Of a stretch of DNA of 64,000 nt, positions 51,913 through 61,515 are shown in pieces (position 1 is the first letter of the stretch; every line of letters starts with the position of its first letter). The stretch spans positions 62,001-126,000 of the forward strand of contig AP018320.1 in NCBI GenBank assembly GCA_003990705.1. The letters are read 5' to 3'. The position numbers were made by a program, and so were the translations under genes. The DNA is from Nostoc sp. HK-01. GTDB taxonomy: Bacteria; Cyanobacteriota; Cyanobacteriia; Cyanobacteriales; Nostocaceae. The notes below the pieces were generated by a model, which had not been told where the DNA came from, made no database searches, and saw nothing but the letters and a program-made list of their open reading frames with translations.

Positions 51913-54231
51913 ATGAATATTACAACTATCCTCGACCAAATTGATATGGGCAGTATTGCCCTCCCAGAGTTTCAACGGGGTTATGTGTGGAATCGTGACC
52001 AAGTACGTGCATTGATGAATTCGCTTTACCGTAGGCATCCTATTGGCAGTTTGTTAGTATGGCAAACTAAAACTGAACAGGCAGTTGATCATGCTCGTGG
52101 TGATGGCAAGCTTTCTACAGGTACGGTTAAACTCCTGCTTGACGGTCAACAGCGCATTACTTCCTATTACGGTATTATGCGAGGTAAGCCACCCCAGTTT
52201 TTTGATGGTAATACCCAAGCTTTCACAGGTTTATACTTCAATTTAGAGGAAGAAATATTTGAATTTTATGCTCCTCTGAAAATGAAGGATAACCCTTTGT
52301 GGGTAAATGTTACTGGTTTAATGCAAGAAGGTGTCGGAGTTTTTATTCAGAATTTGCTAAACATTCCCGAACTTGCTGCTGGATTGACTACTTACATCAA
52401 TCGCTTAAATAAACTTGAGGGTATCAAAAATATTAATCTTCATATTGAAGAAGTCAGTGGTGAAGATAAGACAGTTGATGTCGTTGTCGAAATCTTCAAC
52501 ACTGTTAACAGTGGTGGAACAAAACTATCTAAAGGAGATTTAGCACTAGCGAAGATTTGCGCCCAATGGCCAGATGCTCGTAATGAACTCAAAGCTCGTC
52601 TAGCAAAGTGGAGTAAAGCAGGTTTCGACTTTCGTTTAGAGTGGTTACTTCGGTGCATTAATGCAGTGATCACTGGAGAAGCAATGTTTTCTGCACTTAA
52701 AGATGTTGATACTGCAACATTCCAAAACGGGTTATACAAGGCAGAAAGAGCAATTGATACACTACTGAATCTCATTTCTAGTCGATTAGGGCTTGACCAT
52801 AATCGGGTACTTGGTGGTGTTTACGCATTCCCTGTGATGGTGCGTTACGTTGTTGAATGTGGTGGACACCTCAAAGATTATCAAGAACGTGACAAGCTAT
52901 TGTACTGGTACGTGCATACATTACTCTGGGGTCGCTATGCAGGTTCTACTGAAAGTGTTCTCACTCAAGATTTACACGTATTGCGCTCATCCTATAACCC
53001 ACTTGATCAACTAATTGCTAATTTAAGACAAAATCGTGGCGATTTAGAAATTAAAGCGATTGATTTCCAAGCCTGGGGTATGGGGTCAAGATTTTATCCC
53101 TTAGTTTATATGCTTACCCGTGTGCATCAAGCAAAAGATTGGGATAGCGGGATTGATTTGTCTAAACATCTTTTAGGAAAGCACAGCTGCTTAGAAGTTC
53201 ACCATATTTTCCCCAAGTCGCTACTTTATAAAGGTGGCTATCCAAAATCGGAAGTTAACGCGATCGCTAACTTGACCTTCCTGACTCAACAAACGAATCT
53301 CAAAATCTCAAACCGACATCCTTCGGAGTATTTTGAGGCTTTCGAGAAAACCCAACCAGGTGCGATCTCCACGCATTGGATACCGATGGAACGCAGTTTA
53401 TGGCAAATTGAAAACTACCACGAATTCTTAGCCGCACGTCGTGAACTTTTAGCTCAAGCTGCCAATAACTTTTTGAATAGTTTGCTTGCAGGCGATATTC
53501 CCGAACCAAAAGCGACAGATACTCATATCGCTCAAAATGATATTGAAAGCTCTACGGCGGTTGTATCACTGGCTGATGAAAGAGTTTTAGAAGAGTGTAA
53601 TGCCTGGGTGCAAGAACATGGGCTGCCAAAGGGTCAATTGATGTATGAATTAATTGATTCGGTAGGAACAGTCAATGCTGTACTAGATTTAGCCTGGCCT
53701 AATGGCTTGCAAGAAGGTAAAAGCCAACCAATTGCTTTAATAATTGATGCAGATAAAGAAATTGAACAAACGGCTAATCGTCTTGGCTATCGCTATTTTA
53801 CTGGTATAGACAAGTTCAAAAACTATGTGTTTGAGGAAATTCTAGCTATTAAGTTCCCGCAAGTAAATGATTACAAGCAAGCTTTTCTAGCTATTAATAA
53901 TCAAATAACTGATGGCCATAAGTTGATGCTTAAAGCTCATTATCATGCACCCACACAAACTATCACTGCAACAGGATTAGCGCAGGCGGCTGGATATGAA
54001 AACTATAATGGTGCAAATTTGCAATACGCCAGAATCGGAGAATTGATTGCAAATCATTTAAACTATTTACTGCCTGAACGTGAAGATAATGGTAAACCAT
54101 TCTGGTCATGGATGTTAGCTTCTGGATATTGGAAAACTATCAAAGATAGCGAAAATCATACTCAACGAGAATGGCAATGGCAGTTACGCCCACAGGTTGC
54201 TCAAGCTCTAAAAGACTTGGATTGGGTTTAA
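51913..54231 (+). CDS. GmrSD-like DUF262 and HNH protein
   Basis: 772 residues. The DUF262 (GmrS-type NTPase) motifs are PEFQRGYVWNRDQVR near residue 20, LLLDGQQRITS near 77, and FNTVNSGGTKLSKGDLALA. The HNH (DUF1524, GmrD-type) is near 430: LEVHHIFPKSLLY, then NAIANLTFLTQQTN. A C-terminal part (ITATGLAQAAGYENYNGANL) is another small domain seen in HNH proteins. GmrSD enzymes are type IV restriction factors acting on modified phage DNA. Coupled here to an exonuclease-ATPase. Confidence 0.88.
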   Translation: MNITTILDQIDMGSIALPEFQRGYVWNRDQVRALMNSLYRRHPIGSLLVWQTKTEQAVDHARGDGKLSTGTVKLLLDGQQRITSYYGIMRGKPPQFFDGNTQAFTGLYFNLEEEIFEFYAPLKMKDNPLWVNVTGLMQEGVGVFIQNLLNIPELAAGLTTYINRLNKLEGIKNINLHIEEVSGEDKTVDVVVEIFNTVNSGGTKLSKGDLALAKICAQWPDARNELKARLAKWSKAGFDFRLEWLLRCINAVITGEAMFSALKDVDTATFQNGLYKAERAIDTLLNLISSRLGLDHNRVLGGVYAFPVMVRYVVECGGHLKDYQERDKLLYWYVHTLLWGRYAGSTESVLTQDLHVLRSSYNPLDQLIANLRQNRGDLEIKAIDFQAWGMGSRFYPLVYMLTRVHQAKDWDSGIDLSKHLLGKHSCLEVHHIFPKSLLYKGGYPKSEVNAIANLTFLTQQTNLKISNRHPSEYFEAFEKTQPGAISTHWIPMERSLWQIENYHEFLAARRELLAQAANNFLNSLLAGDIPEPKATDTHIAQNDIESSTAVVSLADERVLEECNAWVQEHGLPKGQLMYELIDSVGTVNAVLDLAWPNGLQEGKSQPIALIIDADKEIEQTANRLGYRYFTGIDKFKNYVFEEILAIKFPQVNDYKQAFLAINNQITDGHKLMLKAHYHAPTQTITATGLAQAAGYENYNGANLQYARIGELIANHLNYLLPEREDNGKPFWSWMLASGYWKTIKDSENHTQREWQWQLRPQVAQALKDLDWV

Positions 54232-54264
54232 ACCTCGTAGCGATAAGCTCTTTAGCAATCAACA

Positions 54265-54339
54265 TAATTCCAATTTTTGAATCGAATGCTACAAATTACA
54301 AAATCATGCAACGTATTCAAGAATTAAGAGAAGTCTAAA
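54265..54339 (+). pseudogene. Short EVE-domain C-terminal remnant
   Basis: Reads NIIPIFESNATNYKIMQRIQ then ELREV and a stop. NATNYKI and the ending align with the remnants at 32.70 and 55.89 kb. Strongly decayed; lies between the GmrSD-like and NERD genes. Confidence 0.5.
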
Positions 54340-54354
54340 AATTATCAACATACT

Positions 54355-55092
54355 ATGAAAACTCTGCAACAGTCGCAAAAGTTAAGAGCAGCATTCCAAG
54401 AAAAAATAATAGCTAAAAAGTCTGCTATACACCAAGAAATTCACCAAGCTTTAGGCGACAGTACATTAGGTGGGTTAGCTTCATTCGTTTATGAATTTAA
54501 GCAAGCCAAAAATCAACTCAAAGGTAGCATGGGTGAATGGGGAATATCAGCCATATTCCAATGCTTTCCTGATACTTGGATGATGTTTAATAATGCCTTA
54601 ATTCCTACTAATAACTCCGGTGGTTTGACAGAGATAGACCACTTAATCATAGGTACAAAAGGCATTTTCTTATTAGAAATCAAAACTTGGAAGGGTTCAT
54701 TTACAGCATACAACGATAAGTGGAAACGTCGAGAAGGCAGTAATTGGGTGGCAATCTCTAATAGTCCAACGTCTCAAAGTGCTTACCATCAACAGATGTT
54801 TGCTCAATGGATAGTTTCTGTAATTCCCAATCTACCTGATAGTTGCGTTTATGCTCCTGTGGTTTTCCCTATCGCCAAATGGTTGGGAGTGAACAATTGT
54901 TCAGTGCAAGTTTTCCAAGGTGTACCTGCACTGCTGCAAGCAATGGTTAGCTGCCCTGAGTGTTTGAGTGAACAGCAAATACACGCAATTGCTCTTGCTG
55001 TGGCTAATTGTGAGATTCCCGAAAATACGACTCCAATGCCTAAACCAATTCCCAAGCCAAAGCCTGTTAAGCGGCAGAATTCTAGCAATTGA
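54355..55092 (+). CDS. NERD-domain nuclease-related protein
   Basis: 245 residues. GSMGEWGISAIFQ near 58 and TEIDHLIIGTKGIFLLEIKT near 91-110 are the NERD core (E, D, E-x-K of a PD-(D/E)xK fold). The C-terminus is a proline/lysine-rich tail (PMPKPIPKPKPVKR). Probably a DNA-acting nuclease. It follows the GmrSD-like gene by 123 bases and precedes a membrane protein by 44, so it may belong to the same cluster. Confidence 0.85.
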   Translation: MKTLQQSQKLRAAFQEKIIAKKSAIHQEIHQALGDSTLGGLASFVYEFKQAKNQLKGSMGEWGISAIFQCFPDTWMMFNNALIPTNNSGGLTEIDHLIIGTKGIFLLEIKTWKGSFTAYNDKWKRREGSNWVAISNSPTSQSAYHQQMFAQWIVSVIPNLPDSCVYAPVVFPIAKWLGVNNCSVQVFQGVPALLQAMVSCPECLSEQQIHAIALAVANCEIPENTTPMPKPIPKPKPVKRQNSSN

Positions 55093-55136
55093 GTATTGCT
55101 AGTTTATTTTTTAGGCAGAACCTAAATAAATAACTA

Positions 55137-55751
55137 ATGGAACAAACTAATATGGATAAACCAAATATTTTTGACAATACAAAACAAAAATTGCAAAATT
55201 CTCGTTGGCCTATATGGCTACCCTACCCTAGCTGCTGGTTAAAATCATTGGTTTTAATGGTATTTCTAGGATTGATTACTTTTGTATGTGAGAATTTTAT
55301 AAGAGTAGGGTATGGGGTAGCGAGGTTTATCAATAGTCCAGAATTGTTCGGTATATTGCTAATAACAACTATCCTTTCTCCTATTCTATTCATTGCTTTT
55401 ACTCATCACTACTTACATCTAATTTTCAGCCGTTTTATTTCCGACATCCAAGCACCGGAAATAGGTATTGTAAAAGGGTTAGTACCAAAATTAATGAGTT
55501 GGTGGGAAGGCTTGTATGCTTGGCTAGTAATTGTTTTGTCTTCTTTGGTTGCTTGTTTAATTTGTACTATGCTTTTACCTATATTCGGGCTGAGTTATGC
55601 AAAACCTCCTGAAACTTATACAGGGTTTGAAAAACAAATTTTAGTGATATTTGGAATTGTCTGGTTAATTCAAGGATCACTTATTTACCAAATTGATTAC
55701 TTGGTTAGACAGCGTTTAATATCTGTATATTCTGGCAATAAAAATATATAA
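55137..55751 (+). CDS. Multi-pass membrane protein
   Basis: 204 residues with about four hydrophobic segments: LKSLVLMVFLGLITFVC, LFGILLITTILSPILFIAF, AWLVIVLSSLVACLICTMLL and VIFGIVWLIQGSLIY. No recognised family. Placed directly after a NERD gene, it could be a membrane effector or anchor in the defence cluster, or an unrelated gene. Confidence 0.65.
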   Translation: MEQTNMDKPNIFDNTKQKLQNSRWPIWLPYPSCWLKSLVLMVFLGLITFVCENFIRVGYGVARFINSPELFGILLITTILSPILFIAFTHHYLHLIFSRFISDIQAPEIGIVKGLVPKLMSWWEGLYAWLVIVLSSLVACLICTMLLPIFGLSYAKPPETYTGFEKQILVIFGIVWLIQGSLIYQIDYLVRQRLISVYSGNKNI

Positions 55752-55988
55752 ATTAAGATTATCGCTAGTCCGCCGGATATTGGTTATTGGATTGATACCA
55801 GCCGTGTTGGTGTTAAACCTTGTGCCAAAATTCGGTTTACTAGCAAGCTGTTAGAAAAGCCTTTGCTACGGGAAAACTTAAAACAAGACCCTGTGTTGAA
55901 AAATCTGATTGTCATTTGTCAGCCGAATGCTACCAATTACAAGATTACTCAACAGGAATGGCAGCGTGTGCATGAGTTGAGGGGATAG
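55752..55988 (+). pseudogene. EVE-domain C-terminal fragment
   Basis: 79 codons open to TAG 55986-55988 with no start: PPDIGYWIDTSRVGVK, AKIRFTSKLLEKPLL, VLKNLIVICQPNATNYK, ITQQEWQRVHELRG. This is the second half of an EVE domain. 104 bases of it recur at 32701-32804. The missing first half and the absence of a start mark it as a remnant. Confidence 0.7.
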
Positions 55989-56084
55989 CGATTGCCTTTC
56001 TTGATTAAAAACCTAAAGCAAGTGGTTGATTTACGCGATTATAAGCCAGAAATCAATAGATTAATTTAATTATTTGAAATAACC

Positions 56085-56669
56085 ATGAATTTACTAGTGA
56101 ATGCCAATAGATATTTTCGGATAATAACTTACTTAGGAATATTTGCTGTGTCGGCTTGCGCTCCTGCATCATCTCAAGAGCAAGTATTTACTTCTCAAGA
56201 AGGTAACTTCAGCATTTTAATGCCGGGTTCTTTTGTAGAAGAGGTTAATACTCCAGTTCAAGGCATAACAACCCGCACATGGACAACTGTAAAAGGTGAA
56301 TCAGTATATACTGTAGCTCATTCAACCTTTGCTAAAAAAATAGCTGCTGAAAGAATTCCCAAAATTTTACAGGCTCTTAGTGAAGCAGCTAAAAAATCTA
56401 ATTTCGTGAACGGTAAAAAGATAGCTGAATCTTCTGTTATGAAGAATGGATATAAATGTTTAGATTTTACCCTAACAGGGGTTCCAAGCTCTTCACTACA
56501 AGCCGAAGGTAAGAAAAAGGGGATAAATATTAATAGTAAGCTAATCTATCAAAGAAATTTACTTTGTATCAAAGATAATCAAGCAGTCGAAGCTCTAGCA
56601 CTACTACCATCATCTGAGGAACTAAAGTCTAAGGGTGCATCTTTTATTCAATCGTTAAATTTGAAATGA
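56085..56669 (+). CDS. Predicted lipoprotein
   Basis: 194 residues. The N-terminal hydrophobic stretch ITYLGIFAVSAC ends in a lipobox (VSAC, Cys at about 26), then APASSQEQVF. The mature part starts FTSQEGNFSILMPGSFVEEV, a pattern found in small exported cyanobacterial proteins. Membrane-anchored outside the cytoplasm. Function unknown. Confidence 0.75.
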   Translation: MNLLVNANRYFRIITYLGIFAVSACAPASSQEQVFTSQEGNFSILMPGSFVEEVNTPVQGITTRTWTTVKGESVYTVAHSTFAKKIAAERIPKILQALSEAAKKSNFVNGKKIAESSVMKNGYKCLDFTLTGVPSSSLQAEGKKKGININSKLIYQRNLLCIKDNQAVEALALLPSSEELKSKGASFIQSLNLK

Positions 56670-56807
56670 GAGCGATTGATCTTCGTTAGACAATTATTGT
56701 TTATCACCTAACCCAGACTATCTAATGCTCGTTGTATGTTTATGTTGATAAATATTCAATGCGGTTAAGATTGTAGTTTCTTGTATTTCAACAATAAAAC
56801 AATCAAC

Positions 56808-58235
56808 ATGAAGCTATTGTGTAGATCTGGAATTATCTTGGCTGCGCTCACCACAGCTACCGCCGCTATCTTAGTTGTTCAAAAAAATGACAACTCATTT
56901 ATGGCTGTGAGTGAAGATAGGAAAGTTATAGATGTAGTGGATGGGGAAAGTATAACAGTTCGCCAAACCGATAGTAGCGTCTTTGAACAGGCTCAGAAGA
57001 TGGAGCGATTTCAAACTTCCGTATGGGAGCAGGCTGACTCTAAAAAGACGACTCAAAACCTTGCGGCGGCTGTTGCTAATACTTTGCGATTGAATAAGCC
57101 TTTGACTTTAGCCGCAGAAAACAATCAACAAGTAGTGCTTGTGAGTACGCCATCGTTAAAACAGCAGAGGGAATTTATTCAAAAAATCTTACCGACAACT
57201 CCAGGCACAGACGGTTATCGTCGTGTATATTCGCCACAACTAATTCGGATTGACCGGATGGGTAAGCAATATTCGTTACCAATTACACGTCATCAAGTAG
57301 CTTCTTTGAACTTACTTTCTTTTGAGTCAGGAAATGGTCGGCGGTGGATTGCTGAACCCGGTACTGATACTCCGCCATTGTTTGCCAATCCTCAGAATCC
57401 AAGCCAGCTATTTTTTCAAAAATATTCCGGTACAGACATTTTATACATCCTGGATGCCAAAACACTCAACCTCAAGCCTATTAATTCGGAAGGTTGGGAA
57501 ACTGCAAAGACTCGAATCCGCAACCTCCCGCCAAATGGTAGAGAATATAAAGCAATTTTGTACTGGGCTATCGATCCAGTTTGGTCGGATGATGGCCGTT
57601 TTATTGCTTTTAGTTCTAACCGTGATAATTTAGGCACAACCTCTGACACCGCAGTTTGGCTACACAATGTCGCTACAGGTAAAGATACTAAAGTCATAGA
57701 TACAAAAGGTGTAACTTTTAGAATCCACGGCTGGACTGCGGATGGACGAATTTTAGTGACAGAGATTCTTAGGGGAAGTAAAAATACCTTATTGGCTATC
57801 AATCCAGTAACTTTGGAAAAGCAGCAACTAGCTGCTGGTAACTTTCTGGCATTGAGTGATGATCGCAAAACGCTAGTATATGAAACTAGACCAAATAAAC
57901 CTGACTTAGCACAAATATACTTGCTGTCTCTGGCAACGCGAAAAACTCAATTGTTATTTAAGGATATTGAAAAAGAAAGGTTTAACGGTAGTACTGTAGA
58001 TTTTAATGCAGATGGCGATCGCATTGTTGCCAGTGTGAGCAGTACTAAAAGTTTTGACCAAGGCTTATTTATTTACGATCTCAAACATCGTCAAGCAAAA
58101 CGTTTATCTTTACCAAAAACAAGGCAGTTAGAGAGCAATTTTGGCAGACGTTTGCAGTGGGCAGGTGAGCGCGTAATTGTCCCATTGGCTAATCAGCAAC
58201 AATTAATTTCTGAAACGTTGCTGATTTCTCCTTAA
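56808..58235 (+). CDS. Exported TolB-like beta-propeller protein
   Basis: 475 residues from the ATG at 56808 (MKLLCRSGIILAALTTATAA); a TTG at 56781 is less likely. A signal anchor or peptide at 4-27 is followed by repeats of the WD/TolB type: DPVWSDDGRFIAFSSNRDN, TAVWLHNVATGK, IHGWTADGRILVTEIL, LALSDDRKTLVYET, DFNADGDRIVASVS. Probably a periplasmic beta-propeller. Partner unknown. Confidence 0.8.
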   Translation: MKLLCRSGIILAALTTATAAILVVQKNDNSFMAVSEDRKVIDVVDGESITVRQTDSSVFEQAQKMERFQTSVWEQADSKKTTQNLAAAVANTLRLNKPLTLAAENNQQVVLVSTPSLKQQREFIQKILPTTPGTDGYRRVYSPQLIRIDRMGKQYSLPITRHQVASLNLLSFESGNGRRWIAEPGTDTPPLFANPQNPSQLFFQKYSGTDILYILDAKTLNLKPINSEGWETAKTRIRNLPPNGREYKAILYWAIDPVWSDDGRFIAFSSNRDNLGTTSDTAVWLHNVATGKDTKVIDTKGVTFRIHGWTADGRILVTEILRGSKNTLLAINPVTLEKQQLAAGNFLALSDDRKTLVYETRPNKPDLAQIYLLSLATRKTQLLFKDIEKERFNGSTVDFNADGDRIVASVSSTKSFDQGLFIYDLKHRQAKRLSLPKTRQLESNFGRRLQWAGERVIVPLANQQQLISETLLISP

Positions 58236-58337
58236 GTTGGTTAATTTTGCCAAGACTGCACCAGCACTAACGACAATGGCACGGGATAATTTTCTAGTTC
58301 GTCGCCAGTTGCAGTAGGTTAAAAGATTTTCATAACG

Positions 58338-58811
58338 ATGGCGTTGGAACCCAAGAAGGTAGAGGCGTACATTCGGGATATGAGAATCATCGCCGCGATC
58401 GCCAAACTCAAGCGCAACCTTCCACTGACCGATGCCGATTTACTGTCCCTAGAAGAACTGCTGTTCAATGCCGAAGCCATTGAAAGCCGAGAGAGGTTTG
58501 AAGAGGTCTGCGGGAAGAACCTCAATCTCAAGCTGTTCATTCGCCAGTTGGTTGGTTTGGAAAGAAATGCTGCGAAGGAAGCATTTGGTAGATATTTGGA
58601 GGGCAGTAGTTTCAATGCTACTCAGATTCGCTTTGTGGAAACTATCATTGATTACCTAACGCAAAACGGGGTCATGGATGCTGGTTTACTCTATGAACCG
58701 CCGTTTACCGATCTGCACTACGAAGGATTGGATGGGGTTTTTGGTGCTGATGATGCTGACGGGATTGTTTCTATTGTGCGGTCATTCAATGAAACTGTTG
58801 GGGTCGCGTGA
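58338..58811 (+). pseudogene. hsdR: HsdR C-terminal fragment, copy 3 (best preserved)
   Basis: 157 codons from an ATG at 58338: KVEAYIRDMRIIAAIAKLKR, LLSLEELLFNAEAIESRERF, ATQIRFVETIIDYLTQNGVM, LLYEPPFTDLHYEGLDGVFG. It matches the complete C-terminal domain of EcoEI-type HsdR. No helicase or nuclease part precedes it and no hsdM or hsdS is near. It could be expressed as a small protein but is more likely a remnant. Confidence 0.78.
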
Positions 58812-58865
58812 GGGTTGGTGGTGGGCGGTGGTGGAGCGATCGCATAACGCGGCTGCGGGAGAGTG

Positions 58866-59115
58866 AAACCTGGAGGAAGCTGCTCGTGCTGTACTGAAGT
58901 TTTTGGGGGAACTCAAGCGGCCGTATTTGACGGCGGTGGAAGAGGGGCAATTGACTTTCCTGGAGTCGGCTAGTGGGCATCGCAGCAGAGGATTGTGATT
59001 GCAATATCGGGTGGGGATGTTTATACGCGCTTGGGGTGAGGCGGTAGCGTTAGCCCAGATGATGTGGCGATTTCCGGTGCAGGGGAGAGTTGAGATTGCA
59101 AAAGCAGCGAATTAG
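58866..59115 (+). pseudogene. Decayed plasmid-gene ends
   Basis: 58870-58998 reads LEEAARAVLKFLGELKRPYL, TAVEEGQLTFLES and a stop, matching the C-terminus of the protein at 15768-16700 (INRPYLTAVEEKLLSVLES). About 59030-59115 reads GEAVALAQMMWRFP, like the remnant at 41.73-41.9 kb. Both are plasmid-backbone debris. Confidence 0.6.
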
Positions 59116-59258
59116 TTTGACTTGCGGCCAATTATGTGCGTAAATCAATACAAATGTCATATTGTTTATCAAAGCCCCGCCCAGCACTCCGCTACCGCCG
59201 CAAGAGTTGCAACGAGTTCTTAAATCCTGTCTCTAATTTTAATTGCTGGTCGCTATAC

Positions 59259-61511
59259 CTAAATGGGTGGCCGATTAGCTAAATACTCCTGAAACTCTTT
59301 ATGAAAAAATTCATAACCAATGCCGACTTTTCGTAAAAAAAACATCTCACTAGCATCGTCAAGAAATTTAGCATAATTCCAGGGAATTAAGTTCTTTTTA
59401 TACAAAATAAGGCGCAAAGCAAAGTGTTTAATACAGGTTTGACCACTAGAAGAACAAATTGCAAAAAACACGGCAGCAATAAATCCATAACTTATCCCAT
59501 ACGTTAGTGCTGGAATCATCTTATGTGCTTGGATGTAAAAACCAATTAAAAAGGAAAGCACCCCAGTAATTGTCCAATCAATTATTCCAATAAATAGAGT
59601 ATTTTGTAGTGTTATAAATATGCCTTGATTCGGATATATTTCATTTGATATTTCTTTAGTTGGTGAATCAGAAGTAAGTCCATATAGAAATACAAGACCT
59701 ATTCCTACAAGACATGTGTAAATTAATATCAACATTGTTAAGGTAATTGAGTTTTGGTAACCAATAATATTTTTCTCAATTCCCTCCTTATACAAATTAA
59801 GTATTCCATGTATTTCAAGCCAAGCAGATGGTACTGCAACAATTAAGCCGATTAGAAAACTAATTGGAACATACTTAAGCAAATTCTTAGCTCTTTCTTG
59901 CAAATTCCAATCCAGCTTTTCAATCAAGTTAATTTCTTCATTATCTTTATTCCAATATTTACACCAATAAAAATTCCAAATATAATATAAGGGAACACAA
60001 AACCCTTCTAACAGTCCAGTAGTTAAAGCATATTTCCAATTATCAATTGATTGTACTGGAATATGAACTAACCCACTTAAAGAACTAAGAAGTCCACTAA
60101 TCAATAAGACTGTAAAATAATAACTTAGTCTTTGAGTTTTAGTTTTTAAAAAATTTGGCTGCATTTTTTCAATGAAAAATATTGTTTGGCCCTTTTGAGA
60201 CATTTGCTGTGCCAGCCAAATTAGCCAGTTTATCAACTGGGGTCGAGAATATCGCTCCTCCTCCAGAAGTAGTGATCCAAGTCGATATAGCCTTGTATCA
60301 TATCGATGTGAATATGTTTTTCTAGGTTGTACAAGGAGGTAAAAGGCAAATATTACTACTTGTTTACAAATACCAGCATATCTTTTAGCAATAATCGGTC
60401 TCCGTTTTAACATCTGCTCAATATAATTATTGAACAGGACTGAATAAAAATCTTTTGATAAGAATATTTCACGCAACTCTTTCAATGTATAGTTTTGATA
60501 AGTCAGGCTCATTATACTTAAAATCAAGGGTGAGCTTGCAAGTTCTTGTAATTCGTTATCTTGTTGAAGCAGAGTTGCCAAAGCAGCCAAATTATTACCA
60601 GCCTGCTCCAAGTATTTCTTAATCTGCTCAGAAGTTAAAGGTTGAATCTTAATCACGCTTTGCAGATGTAAATGCTCTGAAAGGTTCCTATATTCTTGGA
60701 TACGGCAAGACACTACTATATCTGTTATGTCATGTGTTTCCGTGAACTGGTTCAAGGCTTTAACATAGGCATCACGATGTGGATTTTGTACTTCATCTAG
60801 TCCATCTAATAACAAGATTAACTTTTGGTCTTTTATCCACTTTTTACTCAAGTCACTGTTAGAAATACCGTATTGCTCTTTTAGTTCTTCAATTATCCAT
60901 TCTCTAATGCTTCGCTTCTTATTTGCCCAAGACGATAAATTAAACACAACCGGAATCAGCTTGTGTGAATCTTTCTTCGCTTGATCAATTAAGCTCCTTA
61001 ACAATTTTAGTAGAACTGTCGTTTTACCTGACCCTGGTTCCCCTAAAATTAACAGGGTGCGCCCTTCTCCTATATTTGGGAAGTCATCCTTGATCTTTGT
61101 CCCTTTGGAAAAAACTCTTGTAGATTCGCCAGTAGACTCCTGATAGCCACTAACCTGAAATGGCACTTTTGATTTTTCTTTTTTTAGTCCCAGTTCACTC
61201 AAGGCTTGACTATACAGCGATTTTTCTAAAACCCCTTTAATCCATATATCTTCAACTCTATTAAGCAAGGTTTTCCGATAGCGGAGTTCTTCAACAGTCC
61301 AAAGCGAAGTATAACTATATTGTGAACTCAGCCCATCAGAAATAAGCAGGCGGTCGTAGATAGTAACAGACACAGATTGCCCCTGAATTTGATTCACATA
61401 CAAGTCACGACCAGCTATTCCCCCAATCTGAACATTTTTAAGGGAAGCATTATCTGAAATTTCCAGGTTCTGGGCTGATGGTGGTTCTTCAGAAGGGAAA
61501 TGTTCGCGCAT
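59259..61511 (-). CDS. NACHT NTPase with membrane C-terminus
   Basis: 750 residues. Walker A ILGEPGSGKTT is near residue 160 and LILLLDGLDEV near 237, the NACHT form, followed by SSWANKKRSIREWI and VVSCRIQEY. From about 455 to 720 there are seven or so hydrophobic helices (YYFTVLLISGLLSSLSGLV, SITLTMLILIYTCLVGIGLV and others). The N-terminus carries VQIGGIAGRDLYVNQIQGQS, a motif shared with the upstream small protein. The partner's stop is four bases before its ATG. NACHT proteins of this kind are often NLR-like antiphage sensors; membrane damage as the output is inferred. Confidence 0.85.
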   Translation of the reverse strand: MREHFPSEEPPSAQNLEISDNASLKNVQIGGIAGRDLYVNQIQGQSVSVTIYDRLLISDGLSSQYSYTSLWTVEELRYRKTLLNRVEDIWIKGVLEKSLYSQALSELGLKKEKSKVPFQVSGYQESTGESTRVFSKGTKIKDDFPNIGEGRTLLILGEPGSGKTTVLLKLLRSLIDQAKKDSHKLIPVVFNLSSWANKKRSIREWIIEELKEQYGISNSDLSKKWIKDQKLILLLDGLDEVQNPHRDAYVKALNQFTETHDITDIVVSCRIQEYRNLSEHLHLQSVIKIQPLTSEQIKKYLEQAGNNLAALATLLQQDNELQELASSPLILSIMSLTYQNYTLKELREIFLSKDFYSVLFNNYIEQMLKRRPIIAKRYAGICKQVVIFAFYLLVQPRKTYSHRYDTRLYRLGSLLLEEERYSRPQLINWLIWLAQQMSQKGQTIFFIEKMQPNFLKTKTQRLSYYFTVLLISGLLSSLSGLVHIPVQSIDNWKYALTTGLLEGFCVPLYYIWNFYWCKYWNKDNEEINLIEKLDWNLQERAKNLLKYVPISFLIGLIVAVPSAWLEIHGILNLYKEGIEKNIIGYQNSITLTMLILIYTCLVGIGLVFLYGLTSDSPTKEISNEIYPNQGIFITLQNTLFIGIIDWTITGVLSFLIGFYIQAHKMIPALTYGISYGFIAAVFFAICSSSGQTCIKHFALRLILYKKNLIPWNYAKFLDDASEMFFLRKVGIGYEFFHKEFQEYLANRPPI

Positions 61512-61515
61512 AATT

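Noticed and set aside
58338-58811. HsdR fragment as evidence for an active type I restriction system
   Set aside because: No helicase, nuclease, hsdM or hsdS part in the window, and two further copies are broken.
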